Source: Plazaster borealis (taxonomy: Eukaryota > Echinodermata > Asteroidea > Forcipulatida > Labidiasteridae). Taken from it: a stretch of 64,000 bases of DNA. Location of the stretch: contig CM037472.1 of assembly GCA_021014325.1 (NCBI GenBank), positions 22,677,063-22,741,062 of the forward strand, read 5' to 3'. The translations under genes and the position numbers were made by a program. Positions 24,801 through 33,800 of the stretch are shown here, in pieces; the stretch's first letter is position 1; every line of letters begins with the position of its first letter. The notes beneath the pieces are model-generated. The model made no database searches. It was not told where the DNA came from and was given only the letters and a program-made list of their open reading frames with translations.

Positions 24801-27800
24801 CAACAAGTGAGCATCGTGGAGTATTTTTAACTGACTTAGTTTTGTGTTTTATATTAAGTTTGTTTATTTTGATTTCAGGCTTTTGTGAAGAGACTTTTGC
24901 AGACATCGTCAACCCAGCAGCCTCCATTTGCCTGCGGGGCACTGTTCCTTGTTTCTGAGATCATGGCCATGAAGCCTTTATTGTGTAATACTGCCATGGA
25001 AGCAATTGTGAGTCTTATCTTTATTTATAGTGGAGACATTAATTGGTCTCTTCTCAAGTGAAAGCAACCTAAATGAGACTGAAAAGAGAAAAAAAGCAAA
25101 TTTTCACAGGAATTTATGCAGAGTTATTTATCTGTAAATCAATGTTTCTGAACACAATTTCAAAGAAATGGACAGTAATAGACAACATAAATATCCAATG
25201 ATGTTTTTTTATCCTTCACTACTATATGACCGTAACAAATTTTAAATGTGTTTTGGGGTTTTACCTTAGGATTCAGACGAAGAAGAACACTTTGTTGATG
25301 TTGATGAGGATAGCAATACGACAAGACCCGTCAACGAGCCGATGAGGAGCGAGAAAGGAGAGGTATCCTCTGAGGCTGTATCATCCTGGGTACATCACAA
25401 AATCGGCAAGACAGGTACGTGGCCGAGCGGTCGAGGGCACCGGACTCCAAATCTGGCGTTTCTGATCAGCAGAGTGTGGGTTCGAGTCCAAGTCATGACA
25501 CTGTGTCCTTAAGCAAGGCACTTAACCATTATTGCTTCATCCTTGGAATGGGACATAAAGTCATTGGTCCCTTGTGATGTGTGAAGCATTTAAAAGAACC
25601 CAGTACACTTGTCCTGAAGAGAAGGGGTTCACCCTGGTGTTTTCTTGTATGGTTGGCTGCAGATTGCGCCAAACCATTACGTGATGCTATGTAAATAAAT
25701 GGATCTTCCATTTAAGTTTTAAACATAATCCTGTATAACTTTGACAACAAAAGTGAGTGCTTTGAGACGCTCTCGTGTGTGTTAAAGCGCTGTAAAAGAT
25801 CTGCAAATTACTATTGTTATTATCAACCCCAACTATGTTTTTAAAAAAGAGCTACAAAATTTGTGTTTTTATCATTGGAGTGCTTCTTTGTGCACACTCT
25901 TGTACTTCAATTTAATTTTTTTTTTTTTTTTTCAGAGAAAAAAACGCAGTATGATCCAGGCAACAGGAATCCTCAATACTGCGGTGCAGAGGGGAGCATC
26001 TTCTGGGAACTCAGCAAAGTGAGCTTTCTCCCATTTGTCTTGAAAGAAAAATTTAATCAAATCCATGGATGTCATTTGAAATGGAACATAATTGGAGCTG
26101 AATATTGAGACACCTACAGTGGCGTAACCCCCCTCCACTCCGAACCCTCAAATTTCAAATGGGTTTGAAAAAATGCACAATTGATTTGATACATTAAATA
26201 GCACCCACAACAAGATGTCCTTTACCAAGCTCACTCCCCCCCCCCCAAAAAAAAAAAAGAAAAAGAAAAACTAGACATGATTGCATTTGTGCACAAATGC
26301 AGAGCTGTTTCGTTAATTTTTTCAAATTAATCAAGTGAATATGAAAGTGTTGTAGTGTGTACATAATAACACAACTTAATAACACAATATTAAATGCGTT
26401 GTGAGATCGAATTCATTGTCTATTATATATCTTGTAAAACTGTACCTTTAAGATAAAATGATGACGTCATGATGACGTCAAATATTTTTCAAATCAGTAA
26501 TGACATATCAAGCCTGTTTTAAAAAGAATTTGGATTAAAGCATGTTCTGTTAGCAATTTCTGACTTAGAGGGGCAAAAAATTAAAAAAATCATAACAAAT
26601 CGTGTGATGACGTCATCATAACGTCATTATCCAATTTACAAGAACTTACCAATATCTAACAACCTACCAAGTTTCAACATGATCGCACTAATACTTCGGG
26701 AGATATACGACTTCAAAAAGTGCACCTTTAATGCCGCGTCACGTGACCCCCGATGACGTCATTGATCTGAAACTTCACACATATGATTGCTGCCTGACGA
26801 TCAACATGTGTGTAAAATGTGAAGTGATTGCACAAAACTTCACCACACACATCTTCCAAAAGTCCATTTTGAAGAGTTTTCAACCTGTCGCTAGAGGGCG
26901 CTATTGGATTTTGTGACGTCATCACTATTTTTTTTTAACTGCCCACCCTTGCCAGACACTAACATTGTTAAAAGCAAGTTCATAACCTTTGCCACTTTTG
27001 AATTACGAGGGCACTTCCTGTTTCGACCGGAAGTAGAGGTCATGTGAGGTCACGCACGGAAAACAAAATGAAGACCTGATTTATCCCTACCCAATCCCGC
27101 AAACAGAAACCTACGGTCTCTTGTGGCTGATTTGATGTAGATTTTCAAATATTTAAAATTAATTAACTTTAAGATGACGTCACGTGGCAGGTGATGACGT
27201 CATCATGACGGATTTGTTTTAGGACCTATCGCCCACCAATACCTTTCATCACTGAAAGTTTCATTGCAATTGCTCTTTAGGAACTATGTAAAAAAAGGCT
27301 TTGACTGAAACATACAAAAAAAAAAAAAAACTAGACATGATTGCATTTGTGCACAAATGCAGAGCTGTTTCGCTTATATTTTTTTCAAATTACTCAAGTG
27401 AATATGAAAGTCTTGTAGTGTGTACATAATCAAGTTAATAATACAATATTTAATGCCTAGTACGATCGAATTCAGGGGCGGATCCAGGATTTTCCAAACG
27501 GGGGGGCGTGAAAATATTCTAAGCAGCAAAATGATAAATGAAGTTTGTTGCCCCATTTCTCCCTCCCCTTCTCTCTCTCTCTCCCTCTTTTTTTCTTTTC
27601 TCCCTCTTTTTTTTTTTTATATGAAAAAGGGGGGGGGCGTGCGCCCCCCACGCCCCCCCCCTGGATCCGCGCCTGGAATTCATTGTCTTTATATCTTGTA
27701 AAACTGTACCTTTAAGACAATATAACCTGACAAATTATGACGTTATGATGACCACAATTTTTTTTCGAAGCAGTTATGACATATCAAGCCTGTTTAAAAA

Positions 27801-30800
27801 AGAATTAGGATTAAAGTATGTTCCGTTAGCAATTTCTGACTTAAAGGGGCAAAAAGTGAAAAAATCATAACAAATTGTGTGATGACGTCATCATGACGTC
27901 ACTTCACAATTTGCAAGAACGTGCCAATATCTTGCAACTTACCAAGCTAATACTTCGAGAGATATACAACTTCAAAAAGTGCACCTTTAATGCCGTGTCA
28001 CGTGACCCCCGATGACGTCATTGATCTGAAACTTCACACATATGATGGCTGCCTGACGATCAACATATAATTAAAAAAGAATTTTGATTAAAGCATGTTC
28101 CGTTAGCAATTTCTGACTTAAAGGGGCAAAAAATGAAACAGTCATAACAAATCGTGTGATGATGTCATCATGACGGATTTGTTTTAGGACCTATCGCCCA
28201 CCAATACCTTTCATCACTGAAAGTTTCATTGCAATTGCTCTTTAGGAACTATGTAAAAAAAGGCTTTGACTGAAACATACAAAAAAAAAAAAAAACTAGA
28301 CATGATTGCATTTGTGCACAAATGCAGAGCTGTTTCGCTTATATTTTTTTCAAATTACTCAAGTGAATATGAAAGTCTTGTAGTGTGTACATAATCAAGT
28401 TAATAATACAATATTTAATGCCTAGTACGATCGAATTCAGGGGCGGATCCAGGATTTTCCAAACGGGGGGGCGTGAAAATATTCTAAGCAGCAAAATGAT
28501 AAATGAAGTTTGTTGCCCCATTTCTCCCTCCCCTTCTCTCTCTCTCTCCCTCTTTTTTTCTTTTAACCCTCTTTTTTTTTTTTTTTATATGAAAAAGGGG
28601 GGGCGTGCACCCCCCACGCCCCCCCCTGGATCCGCGCCTGGAATTCATTGTCTTTATATCTTGTAAAACTGTACCTTTAAGACAATATAACCTGACAAAT
28701 TATGACGTTATGATGACCACAATTTTTTTTTTCGAAGCAGTTATGACATATCAAGCCTGTTTAAAAAAGAATTAGGATTAAAGTATGTTCCGTTAGCAAT
28801 TTCTGACTTAAAGGGGCAAAAAATGAAAAAATCATAACAAATTGTGTGATGACGTCATCATGACGTCACTTCACAATTTGCAAGAACGTGCCAGTATCTT
28901 GCAACCTACCAAGTTTCAACATGATCGCGCTAATACTTCGAGAGATATACGACTTCAAAAAGTGCACCTTTAATGCCGTGTCACGTGACCCCCGATGATG
29001 TCATTGATCTGAAACTTCACACATATGATGGCTGCCTGACGATCAACATATGTGTAAATTTTGAAGTGATTGCACAAAACTTCACCACACACATCTTCAA
29101 AAAGTCCATTTTGAAGAGTTTTCAACCTGTCGCTAGAGGGCGCTCTTGCATATTGTGACGTCATTGATAGTTTTTTTGAACTGCTTACCCTTGCCAGACA
29201 CTTACATCGTTGAAAGCAACTTCATAACTTTTGCCACTTTTGAATTACGAGGCACTTCCGGTTTCGACCGGAAGTAGAGGTCATGTGAGGTCACGCACAC
29301 GAAACAAAATGAAGACCTTATTTTTCCCTACCCAATCCCGCAAACAGAAACCTACGGTCTCTTGTGGCTGATTTGATATAGATTTTCAAATATTTAAATT
29401 TTCAAACTTTAAGATGACGTCACGTGACAGGTGATGACGTCATCATGACGAATTTCTTTTAGGACCTTCCTGGCACCAATGCCTTTCATCACTAAAAGTT
29501 TCATTGCAATTGCTCTTTGGGAACTATGCAAACAAATGCGAGTACTGAAAAATACAAATAAAAAAAATAATAATAAAAAAAACTTTAACGAAAACAAGAG
29601 CTGTTTCGCTGCGCTGCGCTACGAAACAGCTAAAAAAAAAGGTTAATTTCCGGTTACTCCACTGGACACCTCACCTATCCAGATTTTCTCTGGAAAAAAA
29701 GAGAGAATAAGTTTGTCTTTTATAGATTGATTGTTGTGTTATTTTTGACATTACAGCTCCAGAATCACTATCACCCATCGGTGGCGCTCTTCGCAAAGAC
29801 CCTACGTGAAGGTTTGAAAGTGCACTACATGGGTAACCCTTTGCATGATTTTACGCTGATGAAATTCCTGGATCGCTTTGTCTACAGAAACCCAAAGAAG
29901 CAAACAGAAAAGGGTACGCCATTAGTTTGGATTCCGAGTTCTTGTAATGTAAAGTTCTTTATCATTTTTTTTTCAAACACTTAAAGTAAAATTTGGAGTA
30001 AGTTTGGCTTACGCCTTCAACTGCTAGCAGCCTAGACTGCGGTTCTTGAGGTTAACAACGAAAGAATTAAGTTAATAATTGAAATTTTATGAATGGAAAG
30101 TTGATTTCAAAAGGGATAATTGTTGTTTTTGGAACATAAACAGTATATTAAATTGAATATTCACAGAACACTTAGTGTTTCATGAATGAATCAGTTGTGG
30201 GCAGATTTACATAGTTGAAATGTATTAATCTTGGCAGTAATAAACCACAAGGGAAACTAACTGGGTAAATTTCTTTTAAATAATTTTGGGTTGAACAGAG
30301 AAAAATTGAGTAGAGCGGGACCTGAACCTGGGACCTCCACATTAACATGGCGGTGCTCTACCAACTGAGCTATCTAGCTGTCTAGATGGTAGAGCTCCGG
30401 CATGATAATCCAGAGGTCACAGGTTCAAGTCCCACTCAAGTCCATTTTTCTTTGTCCAACCCAAAATTATGAAATAAAAATTTACCCAGTCAGTTTCCCT
30501 TGTGGTTTATTACTTGATATTTGAAATAAAAAGTTGCATCCCTTTAAGGTGATCCCTCTCCTGCTGCTTCCCAGAATGTATCATGAACTTGGGTGTGATC
30601 CCTGGCTGTACAGCAGTTACAGGTTGAATGGCTTCTGACTGACACCCCGAACAAAGATCTTGACAAAATAGGGAGACCGCCAACATAGGGCTAGATAGCT
30701 CAGTTAGTTTTAAAAATCAAAAATTATTACATTTTAGGCATTGTCTGAATTTGCGACTGCGACTGTTGCAAATGCTGTTGCTACAGACATTGTAGCTGCA

Positions 30801-33800
30801 GTAGCTAAATCAGACATGGGCTTAGTTTCAGTATTGGATTTTGGCTCTGATTAGAAGAGAATATTTTATATGCAGGACTGGAGCAGTTGATTTATGTTGT
30901 AGTCTCTTCTTCTTCTTTTTTCCTTTCCACAAATTTTGACCGCACAGCGAGAGTATCAGTCATGGAGCCTAAAGGAAAAGGCTACAACCCATCAGCGATC
31001 AGACTCATGCCAGTCAACACAAAGGATTACCTCAAAACATCACAGGAGAAAATCCCCATCGATGAGATGTTCTTCCACAAGTATGTAGAAATTAGAAAAG
31101 CTTATACTGTTTGTATTTTACCCGTACACCGATGTGCGTTAAGCACTGTATACTCGGTACTTTCCTGAGTCCTGTGAAAAAAAAACCAGGGGCATATTAC
31201 TTGGGTGGGATTCGAACCCATGACTTTTGCCATTCTAGATCTGATGTCTTACCACTACACAGACAGCTGAGCTTGTTGTAGCTAGAGGCAGTTTGGCTCC
31301 TATGTTTTAACTGCGGTATTTTAGCAACGATTTTAATAGCAAAAACTTTGCATGATCTTTTGAGGATAATAATATATCGCATTTATGTAGCAGGCCTGTG
31401 ATTTATCGAGATTTTTCTTGATTTCTGAGTTTTAATTTCATCAGATTTTCATGAAATAGGTGAAGTTTGCCATCGCAGACATGAATGACTGGGCCCTTGT
31501 TATGACTAAACCGTCAGATTTCTATTTGAAATGGTATCATGAGTCTGTAAAACCCTAAAATGTAACATCCAGTGAATTCAGTGAGCTTAATTCTCCAGAG
31601 CAAAAGGAGACTGTTATCAACTTGTTCAGGAGTTTTCATTTTCACAAAGCCTTTTCTTGCTGAACTCCCACTGGCTCCCAATCAACCAACGATTTGTCTT
31701 CAAGAAAGCATTCAACATGTACAAAAACCATGAGCAACAAGTTTCAATCTGACATTTGTGATGTTCTAGAACTCGGCCAACCCCAAACGACAAGGTCTCC
31801 GCTCGGAGTCCCAAATAAGGTCATCCCTCGCACTACCAGGGCCCAATTTCATAGAGCTGCTTAAGCACAAAAAGTAGCTAAGCACAACAAAATTATGCTT
31901 ACCAGAGTAAGGTTACCAGCCAAACTACATGTCACATGTACAATTTGTGACTGGTATCCTGCTCCTTTCTGCTTAGCAGACAATTGTTAAGCAATATTTT
32001 CTGCTTAAGCAGTTCTATGAAATTGAGCCCAGGAGTACAGGGGGACAGTGCTTTTTTCTGTTGCGGGTCCCCCTCTGGAATGCCTCATCTCTTGGAACAT
32101 TTGTTTTGATTTCTGTTGTTCTGCTCACAACGTTCTGAATCCTTTGGCAAAGGCGCTCTATAAATTGCTGTTATTATTATAAATCTCACCCCTGATGTAG
32201 ATGATAGATTCTGAAGTGTGTGATGAAATTCACAAATAACTTTATTTGTGGGAAACACTTCTTTTGTATAGGTATTTCACGTCAAGACAGAAGAGATCTC
32301 AACATCCTGTCACAGAGCAAGAAAAAGGAAAAACCCCAAAAGCTTCTGCAGCTGCTGACCCAGAGGAAGACGATCTTGAGTTTGATAGCGATGCATCAAG
32401 TGTTGATGATGGCGAGTTTGACCAAATTATTGGTGAGTCCTTTATGAAAAAGTCAACACATCTAAAAGAAATTCCCAGAATTGTTTTTGTTATTGTTGTC
32501 ATTATTATTATTATTATTTATTTGGCCATTGATACAAGAAATTAAAATACAGGCAGTCAAAATAAGATAAAACTGTAATTGTGATAATAGACTGGGCAAG
32601 TCTCGCGCGTATTTGAACATGGGGACCCGTTAGAGTGCGTGAGTTTGTTTCCTTTACGCATCAAAGCAATGTACGTGGGACCAAAGTGGTCCAAAAATGT
32701 TCAAATACGTGCAAGACTTGCACGGTCTTTGGGATATTCGTCGTTGAACGCGCCCTCATGCGGTCAAAATACGGCCAATTACTTGGGTTTTGATGTAGGT
32801 TGCCAGCTTACATGTAGGAAGATAGAATTTGAATATAGAAAACAAAATGCAAATGTTACATGGTTGAGGGCAGACAGCTTATATAGGCTATCTGAGACGT
32901 TGGAAAAGTGTTTGCAAAATATTTTGCAAGCTCCTTGTGAACTAGGCTATGAAACAAAGTTGTAGTTCATTGTTAGAGGTATATATTTTGTTGTAACTTT
33001 ACAGGTGGTATGGATTTTGAAGAAGAGGAAGATGATGATGATGATGATGACATGGACTTTGCTGGGTAAGTGTTGCCATCTTACAGGCATGTGATTTCTC
33101 AGGATTTTTCCTGATTTGAGAAATTTTTCTAAATTTTCTAGAGCCTTCAAATTTTCTTGAAAGAAGTAAAGCAGTCACCAAAGGGAGAAAGAAATGGTCC
33201 ACATTGTGTCTGAACATGTACTTTTGTGTTTGTAGTGATGTACGGAGTCTGTAAACCTCCTGAATTGTAATATATGAGAGGTTCTGGGGTCTAGAATAAG
33301 GAGGAGCTAAACTCATTTTTAGGAATGTTCACAGCGCTCAGCCACAGGCATTGCCATAGCAATTAAATCGGACATAGTCTAAGAAGCAACTGTTATTGAG
33401 TTGGAACTAGTAATAAAATTGTGGTGTGTCAGAAAGCAGAGCAATGTTCATAGGCCAAGTTCAATGATCCTTTATTTTTATTGAATGCGCTGATTTTTTT
33501 TTTAACTTTCAGGGAAGTGAGTCGGAAAAAGAAGGACAACAAGAAGAAGAAGAGCAAATCCCAAGATGAAGATTCCAGCGACGATGAGGATGACTTTGAT
33601 AATGACAGTGACATGGAGGAGGGGGGATCCGATGTCGAAGATGAGGCAGACGATGATGGTTTCAAGATGGTGAATGATGAGTTTGACGAGGAGGGATTTG
33701 GTGCGTCCGATGATGAGTTTGAAGGTGAGGTTTCTAAAATGAATAGAACATAGATGAAGATGGTTAGAATGAGGAGGAATTCACAGACTCTCTGAAATTT

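Larger units (their letters stand above)
26255..29635. mobile_element. Nested, tandemly duplicated repeat with many TGACGTCA palindromes
   Basis: Lies in the intron between CEBPZ exons 7 and 8. Three copies of a block start with actagacatgattgcatttg at about 26,268, 27,330 and 28,294; the last two are a 965-bp tandem duplication. The right end is agagctgtttcgctgcgctg...cgaaacagct. It contains 15 perfect TGACGTCA sites and accggaagt-type motifs resembling the composite repeat of the lectin units. Confidence 0.75.

Noticed and set aside
24580..24942. Minus-strand 120-codon ORF
   Set aside because: Antisense of CEBPZ exon 5 plus a MITE; starts with GTG.
27420..28666. Two similar 93-codon ORFs in the duplicated block
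   Set aside because: They translate across the GGATCCAGG MITE and CT/G homopolymers; no protein signal.
33429..33665. Serine-rich minus-strand protein
   Set aside because: It is the antisense of the acidic CEBPZ exon 12.
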